Shown piece after piece: positions 1-12,258 of a stretch of 64,000 nt of DNA. The notes under the pieces are model-generated. The model was not told where the DNA came from. It did not search any database and saw only the letters and a program-made list of their open reading frames with translations. The stretch comes from Affinundibacterium baiyunense (lineage in GTDB: Bacteria > Pseudomonadota > Gammaproteobacteria > Burkholderiales > Burkholderiaceae_D), in contig NZ_JAGSPM010000005.1 of the NCBI RefSeq assembly GCF_018139645.1, forward strand, positions 235,984 to 299,983, read 5' to 3'. A program made the position numbers and the translations under genes. Position 1 is the first letter of the stretch; each line of letters opens with the position of its first letter.

Positions 1-1
1 G

Positions 2-2104
2 ACAGAATCATTTCCTAAGCGGCTGGCGCTGGGGTGGTTCGATGATGCTGATGGAGTGATCGATACACCATCGCTACAACCAGGGCAGCGATGGCAATTG
101 CTGGTTCGTTTGAAACGACCTCATGGCAATGCCAATCCTTACGGCTTCGACTATGAGGCATGGCTGTTTGAGCAGGGCTTGCGGGCGACCGGCAGCGTAA
201 GACTGCGCTTAGGTTCTCACACTGATCTCAATGCGCAAAACGGTAGACCGAATTTACTATTAACTGATTTTGTTTGGAGTCTTTCTAATTTAATCGAACG
301 AAGCCGATTTCACTTGCGTGAGCACATGCTGCGTGATCTCTCTAGCTCAGCTTACGCAGGTGTATTAACTGCCTTAGTGATTGGCGATCAACGCGATATT
401 TCTTCGGCAGATTGGGTCATGTTTAATCGCACTGGGGTCGGTCATTTGATGTCGATCTCAGGTTTGCACATAACGATGATTGCCGGTTTATTTGCCAGTT
501 TGATGCATTTTTTGTGGCGGCATTCTTTCTTTACGCGGGCGCAATTGCCGCTGATAATTCCTGTACCAAAAGTAGCCGTATTGTCAGGTTTGATCGCGGC
601 GATCATCTATGTCGCTTTGGCTGGTTTTGGTGTTCCTGCTCAGCGCACTTTGTGGATGCTAGCTGTGCTGGCGATCGCGATATGGTGTGGCAGAAGCGCG
701 AGCAGCACTCACGTATTAATTCTTGCCTTGGGAGTTGTCGTTGTACTTGATCCTTGGGCTGTATTGTGGCCGGGATTTTGGCTGTCGTTTGGTGCGGTTG
801 GTGTTTTATTGTATTCGAGTGCGGGCAGAATTGAGGTGCGCGCAGCGGCGTCCGATAATCAGGTTTTTTTGCACCAATTTGGATTGCGCAAACTAATGCC
901 GCAGCTGCGCATTGCCGCACGCGCCCAATATGCGATTACCTTTGGATTAGTGCCATTGACCTTACTTCTGTTTTCGCAAATCTCTGTCCTTAGCCCAATT
1001 GCCAATGCTGTCGCGATTCCCTTGGTAAGTTTTGTCGTTACGCCGCTGGCATTGTTAGGGAGTGTGTTGCCTGCACCTTTATCCGCTTGGTGCTTATTCG
1101 TTGCGCATGAATGTGTCGCGCTTTTGGTGCAATTTCTCGAATTATTAAATAACAGTAGTTTTGCAGTGTGGCATACACCAAAACCAAGTTGGTGGATGTT
1201 TGCTGCGGCTAGTTTAGGCTTGCTGTATTTGCTTGCCCCACGTGGTATTCCTATGCGTTGCTTGGGAGCGATGTGCTGTCTGCCTTTACTATTGCAACCC
1301 GTACAGGGCCCTGCAAAAGATCATTGGCAGGTGACTGTGTTCGATGTTGGTCAGGGATCGGCTGTGTTGGTGGAAACTGCACACCATCGTCTCCTTTACG
1401 ATACCGGACCAGGAACTTCGTCCGACAGCAATAGTGGCACGCGAGTATTGCTACCTTACCTGCAAGCACGTGGCATTACACATCTTGATCAATTAATTGT
1501 GTCACACAGCGATAATGATCATTCTGGTGGTGCGATTAGCATTTTGAAGAATTTGCAGGTTGATCAATTGCTTTCGTCCTTACCTGAGCACCACCCGATT
1601 ACGCAGCATGCGAAACAGTCAACGCGTTGTATCGCTGGACAAAGCTGGGAATGGGATGGCATTAGTTTTGAGATTTTGCATCCGTTACCAGTGATTTATA
1701 CCAGTGATAAATGGAAACCCAATGCGCTTAGTTGCACTTTAAAGATATCAAGTAAATCACATGCGATGCTATTGACGGGCGATATCGAGGCAGTTCAAGA
1801 GGATCAGCTAATTCATAGAATCCCCGAAAAACTCGGCGCCGATGTGCTGTTAGTGCCACATCATGGCAGTGGTACTTCGTCAAGTGCTACCTTTCTTCAA
1901 GTGGTAAAGCCGAGCTTGGCTTTATTTCAGCTTGGTTATTTGAATCGCTACCATCACCCCAAAGATTCGGTATTGCAACGCTATCTTGATTTTGGAATAA
2001 AGCCTCTAAGGACGGACACAAGCGGTGCAATCACATTACAATTTGGCAGCGCGATACAAGTGAGTGAATACCGTAAAGGCCATGCGCGTTATTGGCATCA
2101 ATAG
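2..2104 (+). CDS. comEC: ComEC/Rec2 DNA internalisation channel (5' truncated by window edge)
   Basis: This protein forms the inner-membrane channel through which single-stranded DNA enters during natural transformation. The reading frame is open from base 2, so the true start lies upstream; the GTG at 56 is internal. Three parts are visible: the end of an N-terminal DUF4131-like region, a hydrophobic multi-helix Competence domain (about bases 300-1300), and a C-terminal metallo-beta-lactamase-like domain (about 1320-2050). The last carries VFDVGQGSA, SHSDNDHSGG and VPHHGSG, the metal-site motifs of ComEC family members with this domain. The family is usually 750-800 residues, so about 50-100 residues are missing on the left. 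Identification is firm from domain order and motifs. Confidence 0.95.
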   Translation, partial: TESFPKRLALGWFDDADGVIDTPSLQPGQRWQLLVRLKRPHGNANPYGFDYEAWLFEQGLRATGSVRLRLGSHTDLNAQNGRPNLLLTDFVWSLSNLIERSRFHLREHMLRDLSSSAYAGVLTALVIGDQRDISSADWVMFNRTGVGHLMSISGLHITMIAGLFASLMHFLWRHSFFTRAQLPLIIPVPKVAVLSGLIAAIIYVALAGFGVPAQRTLWMLAVLAIAIWCGRSASSTHVLILALGVVVVLDPWAVLWPGFWLSFGAVGVLLYSSAGRIEVRAAASDNQVFLHQFGLRKLMPQLRIAARAQYAITFGLVPLTLLLFSQISVLSPIANAVAIPLVSFVVTPLALLGSVLPAPLSAWCLFVAHECVALLVQFLELLNNSSFAVWHTPKPSWWMFAAASLGLLYLLAPRGIPMRCLGAMCCLPLLLQPVQGPAKDHWQVTVFDVGQGSAVLVETAHHRLLYDTGPGTSSDSNSGTRVLLPYLQARGITHLDQLIVSHSDNDHSGGAISILKNLQVDQLLSSLPEHHPITQHAKQSTRCIAGQSWEWDGISFEILHPLPVIYTSDKWKPNALSCTLKISSKSHAMLLTGDIEAVQEDQLIHRIPEKLGADVLLVPHHGSGTSSSATFLQVVKPSLALFQLGYLNRYHHPKDSVLQRYLDFGIKPLRTDTSGAITLQFGSAIQVSEYRKGHARYWHQ

Positions 2105-2182
2105 TATTTTTAGTTTGCTGATTGCATGCGTAGTAGAACTCAATATCGTAGTAAAACAAAGAACAAATCACTTTTCAAACAA

Positions 2183-2980
2183 ATGTCTAAACCTATCGTT
2201 CATTTTTGTCACGGCAATAGCTTTCCAGCGGGAAGTTATCGTCAAATGTTTAATGAATTATCTCCACATTACGATATTCAGTATTTAGACATGCATGGAC
2301 ATAATCCGGCTTATCCAGTTACCACCAATTGGCCGTTTTTGGTGCAAGAGTTGATCGATACTTTAGAAGCACGTTACCAAGAACCAGTGATTTTATTAGG
2401 ACATTCTTTAGGTGGAATTTTATCTTTAATGGCTAGCAGTCAACGTCCTGATTTAGTGCGTTGTGTGGTAATGATTGACTCACCTGTGGTAACTGGTTGG
2501 CGCTCTATGTTCTTAAAGACCTTCCGTGTGTTGGGCTTGTTAGAGAAATATTCCCCGGCTCAATTTTCTTTAAAACGACGCATGATATGGCGCGACAAGC
2601 AGGAAGCGTTTGAGCATTTCTCATCGAAGGAAAAGTTTGCGATTTGGCCGCCAGAAGTATTGCGCGATTATATTGATGCCGGAATGCAGGATCATCCCGA
2701 AGGCATTTGTCTCAAGTTTACCCGCGATATAGAAAGCCAGATCTATATGACCTTGCCAGGCAATCTCGGTGCTGTGGCCAAAAAATGTACACAAGTGCCA
2801 ATCGGCTTTGTTGGTGGTACTGAGTCGATAGAATGCCGACAAGGTGGATTATCCACCACGCGTCGCTTGTGTGGAGAGAACTTTGTGCAATTGCCAGCCG
2901 GGCATTTATTGCCGATGGAAATGCCAGAGAAAACCGCAGCGGCTTGTCATGCGATGATACAGAAATTGCTGAAAAAGTAG
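2183..2980 (+). CDS. alpha/beta hydrolase
   Basis: A 265-residue alpha/beta-fold hydrolase. The oxyanion-hole HG is at residues 10-11, the nucleophile elbow GHSLGG puts Ser at 75, and His241 in PAGHLLPME fits the catalytic histidine. The frame is open further upstream to 2126, but those extra residues are polar and unlike the family, so I start at ATG 2183, which gives MSKPIVHFCHG. No good ribosome-binding site is visible at either position. The natural substrate cannot be told; lipase, esterase or haloalkane-type activities share this fold. It lies 78 bases after comEC on the same strand and may be read from the same transcript. Confidence 0.8.
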   Translation: MSKPIVHFCHGNSFPAGSYRQMFNELSPHYDIQYLDMHGHNPAYPVTTNWPFLVQELIDTLEARYQEPVILLGHSLGGILSLMASSQRPDLVRCVVMIDSPVVTGWRSMFLKTFRVLGLLEKYSPAQFSLKRRMIWRDKQEAFEHFSSKEKFAIWPPEVLRDYIDAGMQDHPEGICLKFTRDIESQIYMTLPGNLGAVAKKCTQVPIGFVGGTESIECRQGGLSTTRRLCGENFVQLPAGHLLPMEMPEKTAAACHAMIQKLLKK

Positions 2981-3028
2981 CTTTGGCGAAATCCTCACTG
3001 TAAATGGTTCAATGCGGTATTGATCGCG

Positions 3029-3034
3029 TAAAAT
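3029..3034 (+). promoter_or_regulatory. candidate -10 element for the LpxR-like gene
   Basis: TAAAAT lies 32 bases before the ATG at 3066. A weak -35-like GTTCAA sits about 16 bases upstream. The placement also argues against the earlier in-frame ATG at 3033, which would fall inside the -10. Motif only; no experimental support. Confidence 0.35.
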
Positions 3035-3065
3035 GGCATTCTCATCTCGCTACCATGAGTTCATT

Positions 3066-4097
3066 ATGCGTTCATCTTTTTCCTTATTTTCGTTTTTGAC
3101 TATTTCAAGTACAAAATTCAGTGCAGGACAAATTACACGTTCTAGCGCGCTTTCATGTGCGCTGATTTCCTTGTTCATCAACGGTGAAGCGCTGGCGCAG
3201 GATAAATTGACCAAAGAACTAGGTGGTTCGTGGTTACCATCGTCTTCTGAGTATCAACAAGTGCAGGCACAAGGTCGTTCTCAGTTTGTTGTAGACGTAG
3301 AAAACGATAGTTTGCTAATGAACAAAGATGATGGCTTCTATACCAGTGGAATACACTTAATCCTAAACAAGACGCTGCGTATGCCAAGCCAATCAGTCAG
3401 CTATGGTTGGCATTTTGGACAAGAATTATTTACCGCATCTGATATCAAGTTAAAGCCAGAGCAAATCAGCCCAGTTGATCATCCTTATGCGGGATGGATC
3501 TACATGGGTGTTTTTCGTGAACTACAAAACAGTGATGGAAGCGGCTTGCGTCTAGGTTTGGATGTGGGTTGCCTTGGTCCCTGTGCTGGTGGTGAATGGA
3601 CCCAAACCAATTTACATCAGGCTTTAAATCAACCACTGCCGCAAGCATGGCGTACCCAGTTGCAACAAGAGTGGGGTGTGGTTTTAAATGCGGAACTAAC
3701 ACCGGCCCGATGGAGTTGGACGCCAGAGATGGACCTTGGTAGTCGATTCAAATTACGTGCTGGGAATATCTTTACCGATGCTAAGGCTGAGTTAGTCTGG
3801 CGTTACGGACATTTAAATGCGCGACGCGAAGATCAAGCTAGTTTTGTATTTGCACGTACCGAATTGCGAGCGAGTGCGTATAACGCAACTTTGCAAGGTG
3901 GGTATTTCAATCAACAAAGTTTGTCTATGCATCCACGACGCGTGATACCTGAACTTGAAGTTGGTTATCAATATCGAGGTGAAGTCTGGGGCTTTTATGC
4001 ATCGGTGCTGCGTCGAGGTAGCGAGATCAAAGAGTTATCGAATGCAAAAGCGGCACAGAATTTTGCCAAACTTCAGTTCATTTATACATTGCAGTAA
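3066..4097 (+). CDS. LpxR-like outer-membrane lipid A 3'-O-deacylase (DUF2219)
   Basis: The protein matches the DUF2219/LpxR family, outer-membrane beta-barrels that remove the 3'-acyloxyacyl chain of lipid A. The N-terminus reads as a signal peptide ending near GEALAQ. The mature part opens with VENDSL and YTSG, then VDHPYAGW; the Asn/Asp, Ser and His of these blocks correspond to the catalytic region of Salmonella LpxR. The rest alternates polar and hydrophobic residues as barrel strands do. Length (343 residues) fits the family. I start at 3066, because the earlier ATG at 3033 overlaps a likely -10 element. Deacylase activity is inferred from family membership; some DUF2219 proteins are uncharacterised. 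Confidence 0.75.
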   Translation: MRSSFSLFSFLTISSTKFSAGQITRSSALSCALISLFINGEALAQDKLTKELGGSWLPSSSEYQQVQAQGRSQFVVDVENDSLLMNKDDGFYTSGIHLILNKTLRMPSQSVSYGWHFGQELFTASDIKLKPEQISPVDHPYAGWIYMGVFRELQNSDGSGLRLGLDVGCLGPCAGGEWTQTNLHQALNQPLPQAWRTQLQQEWGVVLNAELTPARWSWTPEMDLGSRFKLRAGNIFTDAKAELVWRYGHLNARREDQASFVFARTELRASAYNATLQGGYFNQQSLSMHPRRVIPELEVGYQYRGEVWGFYASVLRRGSEIKELSNAKAAQNFAKLQFIYTLQ

Positions 4098-4167
4098 GCA
4101 ATTGCATACTTGGTTTTGAGTAGTCGTTTTTCAGCAAGGTAGTTTGCCTAAATTTGTCTGAATCTGT

Positions 4168-4764
4168 CTAAATATGACTCAGTATCCAATAATCTCGTGC
4201 TTTGCCATGAATATGTTTATAGCGGCGAAGTAGTCCCTCGCGTTCAAATTGACATCGTTGCAATACGTTCAGTGAGCGAAAGTTGCTGTCTAACACGCAG
4301 GCTTGTACGCGCACTAATCCGATTTCTTGATGTGCCCAATTAGTCAGTGCTTGGCAGGCGCTGCTAGCAATTCCTTTGCCCCAGTAGGAGGGTGATAAGT
4401 CATATGCAATCTCCGCACTGAAATTCGCTTTAACGTAGGTGTGAAAACCTATAGTGCCGACTAATTCATCTTGCTGATTGGCGATCGCAAATTTGATTTG
4501 TGCTAGTGCTTGTGACCAGTCTTGAGCTTGAATAAATTGTTGTAAATCTTCAGCCGATTTGAGCTGCCAACTAGTGTGCTCTTTTACTTCAGGCAAGGTC
4601 AGATAATTGAACCAAATAGGCAAGTCTTTGGCGAGTATCGGTCTCAAGCGATACCCACTTAAATTAAGTGCGGGTAGCGGTGATGTGTCGAAAGGGCTTT
4701 TGGTATTTGTTTTTGTCCCCAGCGAGATGTTGGGACGATTGAATTTGGGAAAGCCAAAGTTCAC
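4168..4764 (-). CDS. GNAT family N-acetyltransferase, RimJ/RimL type
   Basis: A 198-residue acetyl-CoA-dependent acetyltransferase. The domain starts near residue 33 with LSGYRLRPI, contains the acetyl-CoA loop region YWGKGIASSACQAL, and ends with the RimJ/RimL-like signature NVLQRCQFEREGLLR followed by KARDYWIL. Such enzymes acetylate ribosomal protein N-termini or small amines; the substrate here is unknown. The start is GTG at 4764, preceded by an AAGG-like ribosome-binding site about 11 bases upstream. The first 32 residues are non-conserved in character, so a later start is possible. It stands alone on the minus strand between two plus-strand genes. Confidence 0.8.
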   Translation of the reverse strand: MNFGFPKFNRPNISLGTKTNTKSPFDTSPLPALNLSGYRLRPILAKDLPIWFNYLTLPEVKEHTSWQLKSAEDLQQFIQAQDWSQALAQIKFAIANQQDELVGTIGFHTYVKANFSAEIAYDLSPSYWGKGIASSACQALTNWAHQEIGLVRVQACVLDSNFRSLNVLQRCQFEREGLLRRYKHIHGKARDYWILSHI

Positions 4765-4870
4765 TTTGTTTTTTAACCTTATTGTAAATAATTGTATTTT
4801 ATGAACAGCTTCGACTGATTAAATTGTCGGTGGATTAATTAAATTAATCGTTTAAATAAATGCAATTTAG

Positions 4871-6646
<1,776 letters not shown>

Positions 6647-6657
6647 GGAGTTTGACC

Positions 6658-7512
6658 ATGAAATTATGTGGATTTGACGTTGGTTTGGATCAGCCGTTCT
6701 TTTTGATCGCAGGTCCTTGTGTGATCGAGTCGCATCAAATGGCGATGGATACGGCAGGTGCTTTGAAAGTGATCACGAGTGAACTCGGTATTCCTTTCAT
6801 TTATAAATCGTCTTTCGATAAAGCAAATCGCTCCTCCGGTACGTCTTTCCGTGGCTTAGGCATGGAAAAGGGTTTGGAGATTTTGGCTGATGTGAAGAAG
6901 CAATTGAATGTGCCAGTGCTGACGGATATTCATGAAATCGATGAAATCAAACCAGTGGCAGCGGTGGTCGATGTTTTGCAAACGCCTGCATTTTTGTGTC
7001 GTCAAACCGACTTCATTCAAGCTTGTGCACAATCCGGCAAGCCGGTGAATATCAAAAAAGGTCAATTTTTAGCACCACACGACATGATCAATGTGATCGC
7101 AAAAGCGCGCTTGGCGGCAAAGCAAGCTGGCTTGCCAGAAGATAATTTTATGGCCTGCGAACGTGGCGTGTCCTTTGGTTATAACAATCTCGTATCCGAT
7201 ATGCGTTCATTAGCCATCATGCGCGAAACCAATTGCCCAGTCGTATTCGATGCAACGCATTCTGTACAGCTGCCTGGTGGTCAAGGTACCTCGTCTGGTG
7301 GTCAACGCGAATTCGTACCGGTATTGGCGCGTGCTGCTGTGGCGGTGGGTATTTCAGGCTTGTTTATGGAAACGCATCCGAACCCAGCTCAAGCGATGTC
7401 TGATGGTCCGAATGCAGTTCCACTCGGACGTATGAAAGAATTGCTCGCAACCTTATTAGATTTAGATCGTATCGTTAAGAAAAACGGATTTTTAGAATCT
7501 AGTTTTAATTAA
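6658..7512 (+). CDS. kdsA: 3-deoxy-D-manno-octulosonate 8-phosphate synthase
   Basis: Condenses phosphoenolpyruvate with arabinose 5-phosphate to give KDO 8-phosphate, the precursor of the KDO that links lipid A to the LPS core. Family blocks seen include [11 protein letters not shown] at the N-terminus, [12 protein letters not shown], and [12 protein letters not shown]. Its 284 residues match the family exactly. ATG 6658 is chosen over the in-frame TTG at 6652 because AAGGAG lies 7 bases before it. Together with waaC and the polysaccharide locus downstream it places several LPS steps in one neighbourhood. A terminator follows. Confidence 0.98.
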   Translation: MKLCGFDVGLDQPFFLIAGPCVIESHQMAMDTAGALKVITSELGIPFIYKSSFDKANRSSGTSFRGLGMEKGLEILADVKKQLNVPVLTDIHEIDEIKPVAAVVDVLQTPAFLCRQTDFIQACAQSGKPVNIKKGQFLAPHDMINVIAKARLAAKQAGLPEDNFMACERGVSFGYNNLVSDMRSLAIMRETNCPVVFDATHSVQLPGGQGTSSGGQREFVPVLARAAVAVGISGLFMETHPNPAQAMSDGPNAVPLGRMKELLATLLDLDRIVKKNGFLESSFN

Positions 7513-7519
7513 GACCAAA

Positions 7520-7558
7520 TGCCTCGCAAAGCCGATTGGTTTTGCGGGGCAAATTTTT
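7520..7558 (+). terminator. Rho-independent terminator after kdsA
   Basis: A 10-bp stem (7521-7530 with 7541-7550, one G-T pair), 10-base loop and a following AAATTTTT run. Confidence 0.7.
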
Positions 7559-7739
7559 ATCATCGGTTTCAATGTATGAATGGATGATGATCGCTGCAAA
7601 ACCATATATGTGTTTTGAAGAAGAGACTCGATGCAGACCAAACGAAATACTCGAATTGTGTGCGCAGTTTCTACAAGATTAGACCCGATTGTTTGTGATG
7701 CGTCGCATCAGACTTGAAATCAATATTTTTGTCATTTGA

Positions 7740-9041
<1,302 letters not shown>

Positions 9042-9080
9042 TGATGATGAATCGCAACTACTGTGATTGATTAGTGTACT

Positions 9081-9109
9081 AAAAAGGGGAAGTTCACTTC
9101 CCCTTTTTA
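9081..9109 (+). terminator. Rho-independent terminator after eno
   Basis: Perfect 11-bp stem AAAAGGGGAAG / CTTCCCCTTTT with a 4-base loop, ending in a T run. The flanking A run could let it work in both directions. Confidence 0.85.
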
Positions 9110-9171
9110 TCCTTATGAAATATAGTCCAGCTGTTCGTTCTGGTCATTCTGATTCTCATTCTAAATTTGAT

Positions 9172-9177
9172 TAAAAT
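9172..9177 (+). promoter_or_regulatory. candidate -10 element directly before ftsB
   Basis: TAAAAT ends only 3 bases before the ftsB ATG. If used, transcription would start at or next to the initiation codon, giving a leaderless mRNA. No ribosome-binding site is visible, consistent with this but not proof. Confidence 0.3.
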
Positions 9178-9180
9178 CGC

Positions 9181-9516
9181 ATGCGTCTTATCACCATTGC
9201 CTTGTTAGCCTTGCTAGTCCTGATCCAGTATCCGCTGTGGTTAGGTAAGGGCGGTTGGCTGCGCGTATGGGAATTGGACAAGCAAGTGAATGCAGCCCAT
9301 GCAAAAAATGAAGAATTGAAAGCGCGCAATGCGAAATTAGATTCTGAAGTACAAGATTTAAAGAGCGGTACAGCCGCAGTTGAAGAACGTGCCCGTTTTG
9401 AACTTGGAATGATTAAAAAAAACGAAATCTTTGTACAGATTTTGGATGCGGGAAGTAAGTTAGAAAGTAAGCCCCAAACCAGTGTTCACAAACCAGCGAG
9501 CGTGAAACCAAATTAA
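9181..9516 (+). CDS. ftsB: cell division protein FtsB
   Basis: A small bitopic divisome protein that forms the FtsQ-FtsB-FtsL complex activating septal peptidoglycan synthesis. It has a very short cytoplasmic start, one membrane helix (about residues 3-20), the conserved WLGKGG turn, then a heptad-rich coiled coil with [14 protein letters not shown] and the FtsB-like [12 protein letters not shown]. Its 111 residues fit. The start aligns with E. coli FtsB, so it is well set even though no Shine-Dalgarno sequence is seen; a -10-like TAAAAT sits right before the ATG. Confidence 0.93.
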   Translation: MRLITIALLALLVLIQYPLWLGKGGWLRVWELDKQVNAAHAKNEELKARNAKLDSEVQDLKSGTAAVEERARFELGMIKKNEIFVQILDAGSKLESKPQTSVHKPASVKPN

Positions 9517-9609
9517 GTTAGCTTAAGCCTCTATAAGTTATATCAGAACTATTTGCTCATCAGTAAATTTGTGTGATCGAAGCAATTTAGTGTTTGACGC
9601 GAATATTGA

Positions 9610-10593
9610 TTACTTGCGTTTCCCCAGTAATTTTTCAAACGCGATTTCAACTTCTGCAACGCTTGGTGGTTTTCCCTGATCGCCTAAATTAATGATCTTG
9701 TCTGACCAGTTTCCCTCAGTCTTCCATTTTGGTGAGTCGCAATAAAGTTCGACGGTCGGTGTCTCATAGGCGGCAGCGATGTGAACTAAGCCTGTATCTA
9801 CACCTATGACCAGGGCAGCTTTTTGCGCTAATACCGTAGCTTCTTGCATCGATAATTTGGGTAATACAACTGCATTGCTCATGTGTTCTGCCATTGCTTC
9901 CGCTTCGCGTTTTTCCGTTTCGCTACCCCATGGCAGCAAGATAGGCCAGCCCGTTACCTGTAAATCGCGTGCGGTGCCTATCCAATTGTGACGCGACCAC
10001 TTTTTCGATTCTCCTGCGGTGCCATGAAAGAACACGATGTAGGGCGTTGCGGGCATCCATGCTGGATGTAAATCGAGCTTTTGCAAACCAAAACTCGCAG
10101 GTGTATCGACTTTGTAATTCAGTGCTGCAGCTGCCACCAAGCGACCACGAAGAACAGCATGGGTTCGACGATCAACTGGGATGCTCACATCATGAAAAAT
10201 TCTGGAAATACCTTCATATCCAGATCCCTCCGTGCCATTTGCTAAACCGACCTTTTTTCCATTGGATGACTTGCGTGCCATGCCCATGATGATGCCCGTT
10301 TTTAGCAAACCTTGTGTGTCAAAAACAAAGTCGTAAGCTTCTTCACGTAGGGTGCGATAAAAATGTTTGATCTCCGCACGCGTTTCTTTATTGCCCAAAT
10401 TCTTACGCCAGCGTCGTTGCGCGTAGGCGATGACTTTATTGACCTTGGGTTGAAGTTTAACCAAATTCACATAGGCTTCTTCCACCACCCAATCAATTTG
10501 TGCGTCGGGATAATGTGCTTTGATGTCATCGACCATGGGCATATTGTGGAGGACATCGCCGAGGGAGGAAACGCGGATCAATAGAATTTTCAC
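9610..10593 (-). CDS. waaC: lipopolysaccharide heptosyltransferase I
   Basis: Adds the first L-glycero-D-manno-heptose to KDO in the LPS inner core, using ADP-heptose on the cytoplasmic side. It is a GT9 (ADP-heptose-LPS heptosyltransferase) protein of 327 residues. The start MKILLIRVSSLGDVLHNMP is characteristic, with WVVEEAY after it; the donor-binding part includes GVDTGLVHIAAAY and the C-terminal LYCDSP. It lies at the downstream end of the minus-strand polysaccharide block but is separated from manB by an element with inverted REP-like repeats, so it may have its own promoter. Confidence 0.95.
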   Translation of the reverse strand: MKILLIRVSSLGDVLHNMPMVDDIKAHYPDAQIDWVVEEAYVNLVKLQPKVNKVIAYAQRRWRKNLGNKETRAEIKHFYRTLREEAYDFVFDTQGLLKTGIIMGMARKSSNGKKVGLANGTEGSGYEGISRIFHDVSIPVDRRTHAVLRGRLVAAAALNYKVDTPASFGLQKLDLHPAWMPATPYIVFFHGTAGESKKWSRHNWIGTARDLQVTGWPILLPWGSETEKREAEAMAEHMSNAVVLPKLSMQEATVLAQKAALVIGVDTGLVHIAAAYETPTVELYCDSPKWKTEGNWSDKIINLGDQGKPPSVAEVEIAFEKLLGKRK

Positions 10594-10659
10594 GTTATTG
10601 AATTGATTTGATTTGATTAAAAAAATGACTGTCAGCTATTTGAATTCTGCTTGTGTTTA

Positions 10660-10819
10660 CTCCCTTCTCCCGCGAGCGGGAGAAGGGCAGGGGATGAGGG
10701 ACGTCGCGCAGGTAAAATGAAGTTTCGTTTTAGCATCCAAATAGAACGACATTTCATATGCGTTTCGCCAACCTGAACTACCCTCACCCCAACCCTCTCC
10801 CGCCTGCCGGAGAGGGGGT
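10660..10819. repeat. inverted pair of REP-like palindromic elements
   Basis: Two copies face each other. The left copy (10660-10700) starts CTCCCTTCTCCCGC and contains a hairpin around CCCGCGAGCGGG; the right copy (10780-10819) starts CCCTCACCCC and is close to the reverse complement of the left. The same arrangement occurs at 37843-38008 and a single copy at 40341-40381. The layout resembles REP/BIME intergenic elements; no transposase is nearby. Confidence 0.8.
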
Positions 10820-10831
10820 GTTCAACTGAAT

Positions 10832-12208
10832 TTAATAGGGTAAAACCGCATCCGGTTTTACTGTCAAAATTGCTGCTTTCAACGCAGCCTGAATTCGTGC
10901 TAACGCTTCTGGTGTTTCTGCTTCAAAACGCATAACAATAACGGGTGTCGTGTTCGAAGAACGCGCCAGTCCAAAGCCATCCGGATATTCAACACGTAAA
11001 CCATCGATGTCAATGATCTCGGTCGCATCTGGGAAATGGGCATTTTTTTGCATCTCAGCGATGATGGCAAAATTTTCGCCTTCACTTAATTTGACTTGTA
11101 ACTCTGGCGTACTGCTTGATTGCGGTAAATCTTTCAAGGTCGTGGTCATATCTGCTACCTTGCTGAGAATTTCTAACAAGCGTGCACCTGCATACAAGCC
11201 ATCGTCGAAGCCATACCAACGATCTTTAAAGAATACATGACCACTCATTTCGCCACCGAGCGGTGAGCCGGTTTCTTTGAGTTTGGCTTTGACCAGTGAG
11301 TGACCAGTTTTCCACATTAAGGGTTGGCCGCCATGTGACTTAATCCAGCTAGATAAATGGCGCGTGCATTTCACGTCATATAAAATTTGCGCACCCTTAT
11401 TGCGACTTAATACATCGGCGGCAAACAACATCAACTGGCGATCTGGGTAAATGATGTGACCATCTTTGGTGACGACGCCAAGTCGATCACCATCACCGTC
11501 AAACGCGAGACCAATTTCTGCGTCAGAATTTTGTAAACAACGAATCAGATCTTGCAGATTTTCTGGGTGCGCAGGATCTGGATGATGATTCGGGAAATTG
11601 CCATCAACTTCGCAAAATAACTCAGTCACTTCGCAACCCATCGCACGGTATAAGTCACCTGCGAATGCGCCAGCGACACCATTGCCGCAGTCCACCGCAA
11701 TCTTGATTTTGCGTGTGAGCTTGACGTCGCTGACGATGCGTTCCAAATATGCCGCTTTGATGTCATGGGTGCTGTATGTTCCTTCACCAACCGCGAAGTC
11801 TTTGGCGACGATGCGGTCGTACAAGGCGAGTATGGTATCGCCATAAATCGCTTCGCCTGCTAACACCATTTTGAAGCCGTTGTAGTCAGGCGGATTATGA
11901 CTGCCCGTGACCATGATGCCGGATGTCGCGCCTAATACGTTGGTGCCGAAATACACCATCGGCGTGGCGACTACACCGAGGTCAATCACATTGATGCCTG
12001 TCGCTTGCAAGCCCATTGCCAAGGCTGCCGCTAATGACGGACCCGATAAGCGTCCATCGCGACCGATGACGACGGTTTTCTCACCTTTGGCAAGCGCAGC
12101 ACTACCGAAGGCTTGTCCAATCGCGTAAGCAACATCGGCGTCTAAAGTCTTATCGATGATGCCACGAATGTCGTAGGCTTTAAAAATACTTTTGGAAAGT
12201 AGGGACAT
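10832..12208 (-). CDS. manB: phosphomannomutase/phosphoglucomutase
   Basis: Interconverts hexose 6- and 1-phosphates. The product feeds GDP-mannose or, as glucose 1-phosphate, the dTDP-rhamnose and UDP-glucose routes of this locus. The alpha-D-phosphohexomutase fold shows the N-terminal FKAYDIRGI, the phosphoserine loop VTGSHNPPDYNG, the metal-binding DGDGDRLGVV, and the sugar-specificity loop GGEMSGHVFF of the AlgC-type subgroup. Length 458 residues matches AlgC. ATG 12208 is preferred because CAGG lies about 8 bases upstream and the family start follows; the longer frame to 12283 runs into the upstream gene. It is the last gene of the probable polysaccharide operon. AlgC-like enzymes accept both mannose and glucose phosphates, so the name is provisional. 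Confidence 0.9.
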   Translation of the reverse strand: MSLLSKSIFKAYDIRGIIDKTLDADVAYAIGQAFGSAALAKGEKTVVIGRDGRLSGPSLAAALAMGLQATGINVIDLGVVATPMVYFGTNVLGATSGIMVTGSHNPPDYNGFKMVLAGEAIYGDTILALYDRIVAKDFAVGEGTYSTHDIKAAYLERIVSDVKLTRKIKIAVDCGNGVAGAFAGDLYRAMGCEVTELFCEVDGNFPNHHPDPAHPENLQDLIRCLQNSDAEIGLAFDGDGDRLGVVTKDGHIIYPDRQLMLFAADVLSRNKGAQILYDVKCTRHLSSWIKSHGGQPLMWKTGHSLVKAKLKETGSPLGGEMSGHVFFKDRWYGFDDGLYAGARLLEILSKVADMTTTLKDLPQSSSTPELQVKLSEGENFAIIAEMQKNAHFPDATEIIDIDGLRVEYPDGFGLARSSNTTPVIVMRFEAETPEALARIQAALKAAILTVKPDAVLPY

Positions 12209-12258
12209 AAAATTTACCTGTAAATTAATTTTTTTAAAACCTCTCAATACAGAGGCTT

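Noticed and set aside
3033-3065. Earlier ATG for the LpxR-like gene
   Set aside because: It overlaps the likely -10 TAAAAT and puts a charged stretch ahead of the signal peptide.
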